NCBI GenBank assembly: GCA_045599385.1
Contig: JAZRVW010000061.1
Location: 1-62,991, forward strand
Source of the DNA: F23-B02 sp045599385
Lineage (GTDB): Bacteria; Bacillota; Clostridia; Oscillospirales; Oscillospiraceae
Length of the DNA stretch: 62,991 nucleotides
Direction of reading: 5' to 3'
A program made the translations under genes and the position numbers. The notes under the pieces are model-generated. The model worked only from the letters and a program-made list of their open reading frames with translations. It made no database searches and was not told where the DNA came from. This document shows positions 1 to 7,448 of the stretch, in pieces (within the stretch, counting starts at the first letter, position 1; every line of letters starts with the position of its first letter).

Positions 1-175
1 CTTTCGCAGTTCAAATCAATTTATGATTGCTTTCTAGCTCTCAAAGAAATTTTTATAGTCATTTCTGACTTTAAAGAACCCTTTTCTGGTGCTTATTTTA
101 GCATAAGCTTTGTTCTTACATTATCTAATTTTCAAGGTACATTGCTTGCCGCTCTGTTGAGCGGTCAGCTTTACT
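1..175 (-). promoter_or_regulatory. Leader of a leftward stable-RNA (probably rRNA) operon
   Basis: No coding sequence is apparent. Read on the minus strand, this stretch follows two strong promoters and contains a small hairpin (149-164, CCGCTC/GAGCGG) and a boxA-like element (minus-strand GTACCTTGAAAA, about 131-142), followed by AT-rich sequence of the kind found upstream of 16S or between 16S and 23S rRNA in Firmicutes. No mature rRNA sequence lies in the window, so the operon itself is inferred to start beyond the left edge. Confidence 0.55.
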
Positions 176-204
176 AGAATAGCACAATCAAACCACTTTG
201 TCAA
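176..204 (-). promoter_or_regulatory. Promoter P2, downstream of a tandem pair
   Basis: On the minus strand TTGACA (199-204) and TATTCT (176-181) are separated by exactly 17 bp. The extended match TTGACAAAG...GTGCTATTCT is shared with P1 about 105 bp upstream, so the two look like duplicated rRNA-type P1/P2 promoters. Transcription would run off the left edge. Confidence 0.8.
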
Positions 205-280
205 CAACTTTTTTCAAGTTTTTTAAAAAGTTTTTCGACCGCTTTATTCTGTTTTCGCCCCTCTCTTGAGGCGCTTTGTT

Positions 281-309
281 AGAATAGCACGCAAAACCGC
301 CTTTGTCAA
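281..309 (-). promoter_or_regulatory. Promoter P1, upstream of a tandem pair
   Basis: On the minus strand TTGACA (304-309) and TATTCT (281-286) have a 17-bp spacer, and the same flanking bases as P2. A small hairpin (about 257-275, minus-strand GCGCCTC/GAGGGGC) lies just downstream. The -35 box overlaps a potential TTG start of the divergent germination gene at 303, which argues against that start. Confidence 0.78.
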
Positions 310-395
310 CACTTATTTTCGTATTTTTTCTAACTTTTTTACTGCAAATTTTGCCAACCCTAAATATTGTGGAACATATCGTACATAATAACAAT

Positions 396-1913
396 ATGTC
401 TGATTTTAACCTTTTTTCCCGTCAGAAAAATTCTGACGATGGGCCGCACAAATTGCGTGAGCCGCGTTTTCCCGAGCCCATAAGCTCCGAAACGCTCAAA
501 AATATATTTGCCAATTGCGCCGACTTTCAAACCCGCAGCATTTCTCCGGGACTCGCTCCTGACAAAAAACTTTTTGTCTGCTGGCTTGACGGAACCGTTG
601 ACGGCACCGCGGTAAGCGAGGAAATCCTGCGTCCGCTGACCGACATTCTCCGCACGGGGTTCAATCTCACAGCTGAGCGTATTATGGACGGTGCGGTATT
701 CAGCGGTCAGGCCATGCACCGCACCGAAACCGACAAGCTTGTGACGGACATTACCCAAGGCTGCGTTGCCGTAATCTTTGACGGCAGCGGCGAGGCTGTT
801 TCCTTTGAGGTACGCACCCAGAACGTGCGCAGCATTTCCGAGCCCCAGATGGAGAAATCCCTCAAGGGCTCAAAGGACAGCTTCACGGAGCGCCTGCGCA
901 TTAACACCGCGCTTGTGCGCTCACGCATCTGCAATCCCGCCCTGAAGATTCAGAACACCCTCATCGGCAGAAAGAGCGAAACGCGTGCTGTAATTATATA
1001 TGTAGACGGAGTGGCAAATCCCGCCCACATCGCCGAGCTTCAGAAGCGCCTTGACGCCATTGACGTGGACGGTGTTCTGGCTACGGGAAACCTTGAAGAA
1101 TACATTGTTGACCACCCGCGCTCCGCCTTTCCCCAGCTTATTCACACGGAACGTCCCGACCGTTTTGCTCGGCAGCTCCTCAACGGCAGGGTAGGGCTTA
1201 TTGTTGACGGGCTTCCCGTTGCCTTTCTCATTCCCGCCACCTTTGCGGAATTTCTCCGCGTTCCCCAGGACGATTCCCTGCACTTTTCCATTGCTTCGGT
1301 ACTAAGCGTAATCCGCTGGATTGCCCTGGTGCTTGCGGTGGCCTTGCCCGCCTTTTATGTGGCGGTTGCCATGTACCACCAGGAGATGATTCCCACAAAG
1401 CTCCTCATGTCCATTATCCAATCTAAGCAGAATGTTCCCTTTTCCACCGCCCTTGAAATTCTCGGAATGCTCATCGCCTTTGAGCTTTTGCAGGAGGCAA
1501 GTCTGCGGCTTCCCGACCCAATTGCAGCCACCACCTCAATCATCGGTGCGCTCATCGTGGGTCAGTCCGCTGTGGAGGCCAAGGTGATTTCGCCCATTGC
1601 CGTAATCGTCGTTGCCCTTGCGGGCATATCGGGCTACGCCCAGCCCAGTCAGGACATGGGCGCAGCTCTGCGGATATGGCGTTTTCTTTTCGTGCTTGCG
1701 GCGGTGCTTGCGGGACTTTTCGGAGTTGCCGCGCTCATGTGCCTCATGGTGTGGCGGCTGTGTGCCATGGACAACTTCGGCATCAACTACACCGCGCCCA
1801 TATCCGACGGCAGACCGCGAAGCCTTGCCCGCACATTTCTGCGAAAGCCCAAGCCCAAGGACAAGTTCCGCGAGGAAGAGCTTCAGCCGCCTGACAGGAG
1901 GAAACAGCTTTGA
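396..1913 (+). CDS. gerKA: Spore germination receptor subunit A (GerA/GerKA family)
   Basis: This is the A subunit of a nutrient germinant receptor in the spore inner membrane, which helps convert nutrient sensing into ion and dipicolinate release. I chose the ATG at 396 (505 aa); an in-frame TTG at 303 would add an atypical hydrophobic extension and overlaps the divergent promoter. A soluble N-terminal half (about residues 1-250) is followed by a hydrophobic half with several membrane segments (from about residue 290, starting near RWIALVLAVALPAF) and a short basic, proline-rich cytoplasmic tail, as in the family. It is first in an A-C-B operon, the same order as Bacillus gerK, and ends in a TTGA overlap with the C subunit. 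No clear SD precedes 396. The germinant is unknown. Confidence 0.9.
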   Translation: MSDFNLFSRQKNSDDGPHKLREPRFPEPISSETLKNIFANCADFQTRSISPGLAPDKKLFVCWLDGTVDGTAVSEEILRPLTDILRTGFNLTAERIMDGAVFSGQAMHRTETDKLVTDITQGCVAVIFDGSGEAVSFEVRTQNVRSISEPQMEKSLKGSKDSFTERLRINTALVRSRICNPALKIQNTLIGRKSETRAVIIYVDGVANPAHIAELQKRLDAIDVDGVLATGNLEEYIVDHPRSAFPQLIHTERPDRFARQLLNGRVGLIVDGLPVAFLIPATFAEFLRVPQDDSLHFSIASVLSVIRWIALVLAVALPAFYVAVAMYHQEMIPTKLLMSIIQSKQNVPFSTALEILGMLIAFELLQEASLRLPDPIAATTSIIGALIVGQSAVEAKVISPIAVIVVALAGISGYAQPSQDMGAALRIWRFLFVLAAVLAGLFGVAALMCLMVWRLCAMDNFGINYTAPISDGRPRSLARTFLRKPKPKDKFREEELQPPDRRKQL

Positions 1914-3034
1914 AACGTATATTTAAATGCATTGTGCCCCTGCTGTGCCTTTCGCTTTTATCGGGCTGCAGCAGCGGCAGCATATATTCAAACTACCGCG
2001 AAACCGAACAGCTCATGGTGGTGCAGACCATGGGCTTTGACCGTTCCGACAAGGGCTTCACCGTTTCCGTTTCAACGGGCGGCGGGGATAAAATCACACG
2101 CATGGCTGCCGATGCGGGAAGCATTACCCTCGCGGAGCAGAAGATGCAGGATTACAGCGCCGCGGAGGAAATTTTCTATGCCCACACAAGCTACATCGCC
2201 ATAGGCGAAAACGCGGCAAAATCCGGACTTTCCCACTACCTTGATTTCATCGGACGCTCAACCCAGATGCGCATGGACACGCCGCTTTTCATCGTGTCAC
2301 GCGGCAGCGCCTCGGAGCTTGTGCTGGGCTCGGGCAACGAGGAGTACGATGCCACCGACGTGCTGAAATCCCTTGAGCGTAACGTTAAAAAAAGAGGCGA
2401 CCTGCGCATTTTCACCGCAGGCGAGGTCACGGCTCAGCTTGACCGCAACGGCTCCGCCTTGATATGTGCCGTAAAGTGCGTAAAGGCGAAGGACTCCCTC
2501 TACGGCTCAGAGGACGAGCTTACCGCGCTGCCCGACGGCTACGCCATAATAAAGGACAAAAAAATGATAGGTCAGATTTCCTACCACGATTCACTTGCGG
2601 TGGGCCTTCTGCAAAACGAAGCAGGCCCCTGCCGTCTTACCGTCAGCACCGAGAACGGCAGCGCCGCGCTTCAGCTTGATGACTGCGAGTGCAAAATCGA
2701 GCCCGTAATGGAAAACGGAAGTCTTCGCGCTCTGCGCATTGACGCAGAGCTTCACACCGCGCTTTTTGAGCGCGGCGAGGGACTTAAGCTCGACGATGTG
2801 CGCGGTGCGCTGGAGGAGGATATTAAGCTACGCTTTGAAAACGTTCTAAGCCTTTCAAAGCTGACGGGCTGCGATTTTCTCCAGCTTGGAAGCATTCTCG
2901 AAACCCGCAGTCCGCTTTCCATGCGCGGAATGGGTCAGAATTTTCAGGAAGCACTGCCCGATATCTACTTTATTATAAATATCAGCGCGGAGATTGACCG
3001 CAGCTTTGATGCCGAAAGGGAGGTTTCAGCGTGA
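1910..3034 (+). CDS. gerKC: Spore germination lipoprotein (Ger(x)C family)
   Basis: This is the lipoprotein C subunit of the germinant receptor. It starts at TTG 1910, overlapping the preceding stop, with a strong AGGAGG at about 1897-1902. The N-terminus is a lipoprotein signal peptide with lipobox LLSGC near residue 20 and a serine-rich linker after the cysteine. The 374-aa length and the conserved 'QTMGFDRSDKGFTVSV' segment after the lipid anchor are typical of Ger(x)C proteins. It overlaps the next gene by GTGA, so the three subunits are probably translated in a coupled way. Expression is expected in the forespore, but no sigma-G promoter was identified with confidence. Confidence 0.9.
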   Translation: MKRIFKCIVPLLCLSLLSGCSSGSIYSNYRETEQLMVVQTMGFDRSDKGFTVSVSTGGGDKITRMAADAGSITLAEQKMQDYSAAEEIFYAHTSYIAIGENAAKSGLSHYLDFIGRSTQMRMDTPLFIVSRGSASELVLGSGNEEYDATDVLKSLERNVKKRGDLRIFTAGEVTAQLDRNGSALICAVKCVKAKDSLYGSEDELTALPDGYAIIKDKKMIGQISYHDSLAVGLLQNEAGPCRLTVSTENGSAALQLDDCECKIEPVMENGSLRALRIDAELHTALFERGEGLKLDDVRGALEEDIKLRFENVLSLSKLTGCDFLQLGSILETRSPLSMRGMGQNFQEALPDIYFIINISAEIDRSFDAEREVSA

Positions 3035-4146
3035 ACCAGTACAACCGCCGTCAGCTTTCGGCGCTGGCCTTTGTCTTTTCCCTTGCACCCATGATGCGCC
3101 TTATCCCCAAGCAGAGTGCCGCAGAGGCTCAGAGCGGAGCATGGCTTACTCCGCTTATCGCTCTGCCTTTTATTATAATGTATATAGTGTTCCTCTCCGC
3201 CTTTCTCAAGCACCGTCACGCAGGAGAGGGCATGGGCGAAATGATTAAGCGTGCCGCGGGAAGCTTTTTCGGCAGCGCCGTGCTTGTTCTCATCGCCGCA
3301 AACGCTCTTTTCTACTGCGGCTTTATTCTCCGTTCGGGCGCCGACCGCTTCGTTTTCTCAATCTATCCTGCCGCAACGCATATCCCCTTTGTTTTTGTCA
3401 TGCTCATACTGGGCTTTATTGCGGCGCTGGGCCCGAAAAAAGCCATTGTGCGCTTCGCAAAAATTTTTTCGCCCATTCTTGCGGCGGTGCTTGTGCTCGT
3501 TCTGTTTTTCGGGCTGATTACCATTGACGCGGCAAACCTTTTTCCCGTGGTGCAGGGCAACATCACACCGCTTCTTCTGGGCGCAATCCCCGTTTTCAAC
3601 ATCTACGCGGCGGTACTTATGTACTGCTCCTTTCTTGAGGACAAAAGCGCGCTTGAGGAGGGGAGGACAAAGCACTATGCCCTCTGGATACTGCCCGTGA
3701 CGCTTCTGCTGACGGCGGACATTGCCGCAATCATCGGCAACTTCGGCCACACCATGACCGCACAGCTTACCCACCCGTTTTTCACCATGCTCCGCGACAT
3801 CACGCTTTTCAATACCATTGAGCGCATTGAGGCTTTTGTGGTTGCGCTGTGGGTTATCCCCGATTTTATCGTCTTTGCAACCGTGCTTACCGTTGCGGTA
3901 AAGTGCCTTCAGCTTGTTTTTGACTTCAGGCCTCCCGAGACCGCGGCGCTTACAGATATGAAAAACGGCCGCTGGCTGATTGCTCTGTGCGGAGCAATCG
4001 CAGCAGCCGTGGCCTTTACGCTTTCAAAAAACGACGCGGTTATGCAGCAGTATTCGCTGTATGTGGTTCCCATGCTCAATCTCGCGGTGTGCCTTGTGCT
4101 TCTGCCGCTATGCTTTGTAATAGGGAAAATACGAAAGAAAATCTGA
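3031..4146 (+). CDS. gerKB: Spore germination permease (GerAB/GerKB family)
   Basis: This integral membrane subunit belongs to the amino acid/polyamine/organocation transporter superfamily and forms the germinant-binding part of the receptor. It starts with GTG at 3031 in a GTGA overlap with the lipoprotein gene; GGGAGG lies just upstream. The 371-aa protein shows about ten hydrophobic segments and the N-terminal 'NRRQLSALAFVFSLAP' region that starts TM1. It completes an A-C-B receptor set and is followed by a terminator shared with the convergent rpsT gene. The family assignment is secure; substrate specificity cannot be read from the sequence. Confidence 0.88.
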   Translation: MNQYNRRQLSALAFVFSLAPMMRLIPKQSAAEAQSGAWLTPLIALPFIIMYIVFLSAFLKHRHAGEGMGEMIKRAAGSFFGSAVLVLIAANALFYCGFILRSGADRFVFSIYPAATHIPFVFVMLILGFIAALGPKKAIVRFAKIFSPILAAVLVLVLFFGLITIDAANLFPVVQGNITPLLLGAIPVFNIYAAVLMYCSFLEDKSALEEGRTKHYALWILPVTLLLTADIAAIIGNFGHTMTAQLTHPFFTMLRDITLFNTIERIEAFVVALWVIPDFIVFATVLTVAVKCLQLVFDFRPPETAALTDMKNGRWLIALCGAIAAAVAFTLSKNDAVMQQYSLYVVPMLNLAVCLVLLPLCFVIGKIRKKI

Positions 4147-4157
4147 CGCAAAAAGCA

Positions 4158-4188
4158 AAAGCACCTGAACTAATGTTCAGGTGCTTAA
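4158..4188. terminator. Bidirectional terminator between gerKB and rpsT
   Basis: An 11-bp perfect stem AGCACCTGAAC/GTTCAGGTGCT (4160-4170/4175-4185) with a TAAT loop lies between convergent genes. The minus-strand side is followed by a TTTTGCTTTTT run, so it serves rpsT best. Confidence 0.85.
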
Positions 4189-4200
4189 TACTTGAATCAA

Positions 4201-4464
4201 TTATGCCATCTTGTTGAGCTTGACGGTCATAGCAGACTTCTTGTGGGCTGCGTTGTTCTTGTGAAGCAGGCCCTTTGCTGCTGCCTTGTCAACAGCCTTG
4301 ACTGCTGCCTTGTAGTTTTCCTCGGCAACTGCCTTGTCACCGGCTTCAACAGCTGCGTCAAACTTCTTCATGACGGTCTTGAGTGCGGTCTTGTCAGCGC
4401 GGTTCTTTGCGCGGAGCTCCTTGGACTTCTCGTCTCTCTTCATTGCGGACTTAATGTTGGGCAT
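4201..4464 (-). CDS. rpsT: 30S ribosomal protein S20
   Basis: S20 binds 16S rRNA early in 30S assembly. The 87-aa basic, helical protein begins MPNIKSAMKRDEKSK, the family hallmark (P-N-I-K-S-A-K/M-K-R). AAGGAGGTG precedes the ATG. It is monocistronic on the minus strand, with its own promoter at about 4627-4655, a leader of about 150 nt and a terminator at 4158-4188. The leader holds a GC-rich hairpin, which could serve feedback control as for S20 in other bacteria, but no known motif was recognised. Confidence 0.97.
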   Translation of the reverse strand: MPNIKSAMKRDEKSKELRAKNRADKTALKTVMKKFDAAVEAGDKAVAEENYKAAVKAVDKAAAKGLLHKNNAAHKKSAMTVKLNKMA

Positions 4465-4508
4465 TGTGGCACCTCCTTATAACTTAGTAACAAAAATCCT
4501 CACGGGAT

Positions 4509-4536
4509 TTTCCGGCGAAAACCGCCGGTTTACGCC
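4509..4536 (-). promoter_or_regulatory. Hairpin in the rpsT 5' leader
   Basis: CCGGCG/CGCCGG inverted repeats (minus-strand CCGGCGGTTTTCGCCGG, with a second GCCGGCG copy just upstream) allow alternative pairings in the untranslated leader of rpsT. This suggests structure, possibly autoregulatory; the role is inferred. Confidence 0.4.
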
Positions 4537-4626
4537 GGCTATCAGACTGAAGGGTTAATCATCTGATGGTTACTGCCGTTGGGACTGATAACAATAACGA
4601 ATGCGAGTAGACGCTCGCGGATAGTT

Positions 4627-4655
4627 ATTATAGCAACGAAATTTCCAAAAATCAA
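4627..4655 (-). promoter_or_regulatory. rpsT promoter
   Basis: On the minus strand TTGATT (4650-4655), a 17-bp spacer, and a perfect TATAAT (4627-4632). The implied start gives a 5' leader of about 155 nt before rpsT. Confidence 0.75.
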
Positions 4656-4751
4656 GGATTTTTCTTGATTTTTCAAAGATTTTTTTGCACTAATAATTTT
4701 TTGTGCCAAATCGGAAATACTACCACTATATCTTGTGAAGGAGCGATTATT

Positions 4752-5606
4752 TTGCAGAATAAATTCGTCAGAACAGACCTTGCCCTCGATGCCCATGAAA
4801 TTTACAGCGGCGAGCTGGGAGAAATCAAGGGCGCTTCGCTGGAGAAATATGACTCACGCGGCTTTTCCGTAACGGAAATGAGCATCTCAACCTCTGATGC
4901 AGCTGATATATTATGTAAACCTATAGGAAAATATTATACAATCGAACTTAAAAAATTTATTGAACGCAGAGAAAATGCCTTTTCAGATGCGGCAAGCTCC
5001 ATTTCCGAGCTTCTGGAAAAGTTTGAAGCCGTTCAATCAGCGGAAAGCTTTCTCATTGCCTGCCTCGGCAACGGCAGAATAACGCCCGATGCCATCGGAC
5101 CGAAAACCGCCGATTCGCTTATTGTTACACGCCATCTGATTTCTTCTGCACCTGAAACCTTTGCGGCTTTTTCCTCGGTTGCCGTTTTGCGCACAGGCGT
5201 TCTCGGCACATCGGGAATTGAAAGCGCCGACACACTCAAATCAATCTGCGATACCGTGAAGCCCGACTGCGTCATCGCTGTTGACGCTCTTGCGTCTTCA
5301 GAGCTGAGCAGGCTCTGCAAAACTGTCCAGATTTGCGACAGCGGAATATCTCCCGGTTCAGGCGTTGGCAACAACCGCGCTCAGCTCAACGCTGAGGCTC
5401 TCGGTGTTCCGGTTATTGCAATGGGCGTGCCTACCGTCATTGATGCAGCCGCATTTACCGACTCGACGGAGGCCAAGGGGCTTTTTGTTACTCCGAGAAA
5501 TATTGACGAGCTTGTTTCCTCTGTTTCAAAGCTGATTGCCTACGGAATCAATCTGGCCCTGCACAGCGGTCTCACCGTTGAGGACGTTGATATGCTTGTG
5601 GACTGA
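4752..5606 (+). CDS. gpr: Germination protease GPR (peptidase A25)
   Basis: GPR degrades small acid-soluble spore proteins when a spore germinates; it is made as a zymogen in the forespore. The chosen start is TTG 4752, preceded by GAAGGAG at about 4737-4743, giving 284 aa; the open frame further upstream lacks an SD. The N-terminus FVRTDLALDAHEI matches the GPR processing region. Conserved segments include 'GNGRITPDAIGP' and 'VIAVDALAS', each with an aspartate that corresponds to the family's two catalytic Asp residues (assigned by motif, not alignment). It stands alone between rpsT and the parAB region; two parS sites follow directly after its stop codon. Confidence 0.93.
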   Translation: MQNKFVRTDLALDAHEIYSGELGEIKGASLEKYDSRGFSVTEMSISTSDAADILCKPIGKYYTIELKKFIERRENAFSDAASSISELLEKFEAVQSAESFLIACLGNGRITPDAIGPKTADSLIVTRHLISSAPETFAAFSSVAVLRTGVLGTSGIESADTLKSICDTVKPDCVIAVDALASSELSRLCKTVQICDSGISPGSGVGNNRAQLNAEALGVPVIAMGVPTVIDAAAFTDSTEAKGLFVTPRNIDELVSSVSKLIAYGINLALHSGLTVEDVDMLVD

Positions 5607-5622
5607 TGTTTCACGTGAAACA
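5607..5622. promoter_or_regulatory. parS site 1
   Basis: The perfect 16-bp palindrome TGTTTCACGTGAAACA matches the consensus ParB-binding parS. It begins one base after the gpr stop codon and lies 57 bp from a second identical site. Confidence 0.95.
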
Positions 5623-5663
5623 ATATATCCGTTAAAAATGCTGTTCAGATAAAAAACGAAATT

Positions 5664-5679
5664 TGTTTCACGTGAAACA
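5664..5679. promoter_or_regulatory. parS site 2
   Basis: A second perfect TGTTTCACGTGAAACA. Its last base abuts the -35 box of the parA promoter (5680), so ParB bound here could repress parAB; that regulation is inferred from position. Confidence 0.95.
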
Positions 5680-5708
5680 TTGAAAAACACACAAAAGCTT
5701 GCTATAAT
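5680..5708 (+). promoter_or_regulatory. parA promoter
   Basis: TTGAAA (5680-5685), 17-bp spacer, TATAAT (5703-5708). The -35 box directly follows parS site 2. Confidence 0.75.
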
Positions 5709-5737
5709 ACAATTAATAACAACAAAGAGGTGAGTTT

Positions 5738-6511
5738 ATGGCCAAAATCATTGCCGTTGCCAATCAAAAGGGCGGCGTTGGCAAAACAACAACCTGCGTC
5801 AATCTCTGCGCGGCGCTTCACGCAAAGGGAAAAAAGGTCCTGCTGATTGACTGTGATCCCCAGGGCAACAGCACATCAGGCATGGGCGTGAGGAAAACCG
5901 AAAGCCCCAATTGCTATGATTTGCTGACAAAAGGAACTTTTGTGCTCGATTGCATCAGAAAAACCATTTTCGGCGATGTAATTCCCTCAAACAAGGACCT
6001 TTCGGGCGCATCTGTTGAGCTTGTAGACAAGAAAAGCCGTGAATTTATACTGAAAATTGCAATTCAGACCGTCTACAGCGACTATGACTACATATTTATT
6101 GACTGTCCGCCCTCGCTTGAGCTACTGACACTCAACGCATTTGTTGCCGCAGACAGCATTCTTATTCCCATGCAGTGCGAATACTATGCCCTTGAAGGCA
6201 TTGCGGACCTCATGACTACCATCAGAATGTGCAACAAGCGACTTAATCCCACACTGCACATTCAGGGCATACTGCTTACCATGTACGACACACGCACAAA
6301 TCTTACTCAGCAGGTAACCGCCGAGCTTAAGCAATACTTCGGCGACAAGGTTTACGAAACCGTAATTCCACGCAGCGTAAGACTATCCGAGGCACCGAGC
6401 CACGGAATACCCGGCGTTGTCTATGACCGCATAGGCAAGGGCAGCCGCGCTTACATGAAATTGGCGGAGGAATTTCTGAAAAAAGAAAATAAGGACAAAA
6501 AAGGAGGCTGA
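5738..6511 (+). CDS. parA: Chromosome partitioning ATPase ParA (Soj)
   Basis: ParA is a nucleoid-bound Walker-type ATPase that works with ParB-parS in origin segregation; in spore formers Soj also modulates DnaA. The 257-aa protein has the deviant Walker A KGGVGKTTT at residues 11-19, a 'VLLIDCDPQGN' A' motif near residue 40 and a Walker B-like 'YIFIDCPPSL' near 120. The start ATG has AAGAGGTG upstream. parB follows after 2 bp, forming the usual operon, and two parS sites precede it. Length and order match the chromosomal rather than plasmid type. Confidence 0.96.
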   Translation: MAKIIAVANQKGGVGKTTTCVNLCAALHAKGKKVLLIDCDPQGNSTSGMGVRKTESPNCYDLLTKGTFVLDCIRKTIFGDVIPSNKDLSGASVELVDKKSREFILKIAIQTVYSDYDYIFIDCPPSLELLTLNAFVAADSILIPMQCEYYALEGIADLMTTIRMCNKRLNPTLHIQGILLTMYDTRTNLTQQVTAELKQYFGDKVYETVIPRSVRLSEAPSHGIPGVVYDRIGKGSRAYMKLAEEFLKKENKDKKGG

Positions 6512-6513
6512 AC

Positions 6514-7416
6514 ATGGCAAAAGACAGCAAAAAAGGCCTCGGAACAGGCTTGAGCGCGCTTTTCGGGGAGGATTTTCTTGCCGATGAGGAATCCGGCGAG
6601 CTGCTGTATCTTCCAATTGCGAAGGTAGAGCCGCGCGCAGAGCAGCCCAGAACGCGCTTTGACGACAACGCTTTGCAGGAGCTTGCGGACTCAATTGCCC
6701 AGTACGGACTCATTCAGCCAATAACAGTGCGAAAGCTTGACAGCGGTTACTATCAGATAATCGCTGGCGAGCGCCGCTGGCGAGCATCGCGCATGGCAGG
6801 TCTTGCGGAGGTTCCCGTAAGAGTGATTGAAGCTGACGACCGCAGGGTTGCCGAGCTTGCGCTGGTGGAAAATCTTCAGCGAGAGGATTTAAACCCCATT
6901 GAAGAAGCCATGGGCTACAAGGCGCTCATAGAGGAGTACGGTCTCACACAGGACGAGGCAGCAAAGAGCGTCGGCAAATCACGTCCCGCAATCACAAACT
7001 CCATGCGTCTGCTTTCCCTCGGGGAAAAGGTGCTGGAGATGGTGGAAAAGGGCATGCTCTCCGCAGGTCATGCAAGGGCGCTGCTTCCCATTGAAAGTGC
7101 GGAGCTGCAGCATGAGCTGGCACAGCAGGTCATCTCAGACGGTCTTTCCGTGAGAAAAACCGAGCAGCTTGCGGCAAAAACGCTTAAAAAACTGCGCACA
7201 CCCGAAAAAAAGGCGGACGAAGGCGATGAAATCGTTGTGGACTACATCGCGGAAACCTCAAATATGCTCAGCAGCAGCCTTGCGCGCAAGGTCAGCATTG
7301 AGCAGGGAAAGCGGCGCGGTAAAATCGTCCTTGAGTATTATGACAGCGACGACAGAGAGGCGCTTATCTCAAATCTCATGCGAATGGGAAGCTCGTGGGC
7401 TGAAAATAAACACTAA
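6514..7416 (+). CDS. parB: Chromosome partitioning protein ParB (Spo0J)
   Basis: ParB is a CTP-dependent DNA clamp that loads at parS and spreads. In 300 aa it shows the N-terminal ParA-stimulating 'KGLGTGLSALFG', the CTP-binding 'GERRWRAS' and 'ENLQREDLN' motifs, and a helix-turn-helix with 'GKSRPAITNSMRLL'. At the four positions known to separate ParB from Noc specificity (173, 179, 184, 201 in published numbering) my motif alignment gives R, S, S, G, so it is ParB-like at 173 and 201. AAAGGAGG precedes the ATG. It is the paralogue of the Noc-like gene at 32304-33164. Confidence 0.95.
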   Translation: MAKDSKKGLGTGLSALFGEDFLADEESGELLYLPIAKVEPRAEQPRTRFDDNALQELADSIAQYGLIQPITVRKLDSGYYQIIAGERRWRASRMAGLAEVPVRVIEADDRRVAELALVENLQREDLNPIEEAMGYKALIEEYGLTQDEAAKSVGKSRPAITNSMRLLSLGEKVLEMVEKGMLSAGHARALLPIESAELQHELAQQVISDGLSVRKTEQLAAKTLKKLRTPEKKADEGDEIVVDYIAETSNMLSSSLARKVSIEQGKRRGKIVLEYYDSDDREALISNLMRMGSSWAENKH

Positions 7417-7448
7417 TTGTAATATCGTTATAACAAGGAGTTATATTT

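Noticed and set aside
303..395. TTG start extending gerKA upstream
   Set aside because: No SD, overlap with a strong divergent promoter, and an N-terminal extension foreign to the family.
4681..4740. Sigma-G promoter for gpr
   Set aside because: An AATACTA -10-like sequence exists near 4716, but no -35 is at the right distance; not reported as a feature.
7417..7448. T-box leader for serS
   Set aside because: Only 32 bp are available and no specifier stem or T-box sequence is present. The same search before ileS found only a simple hairpin.
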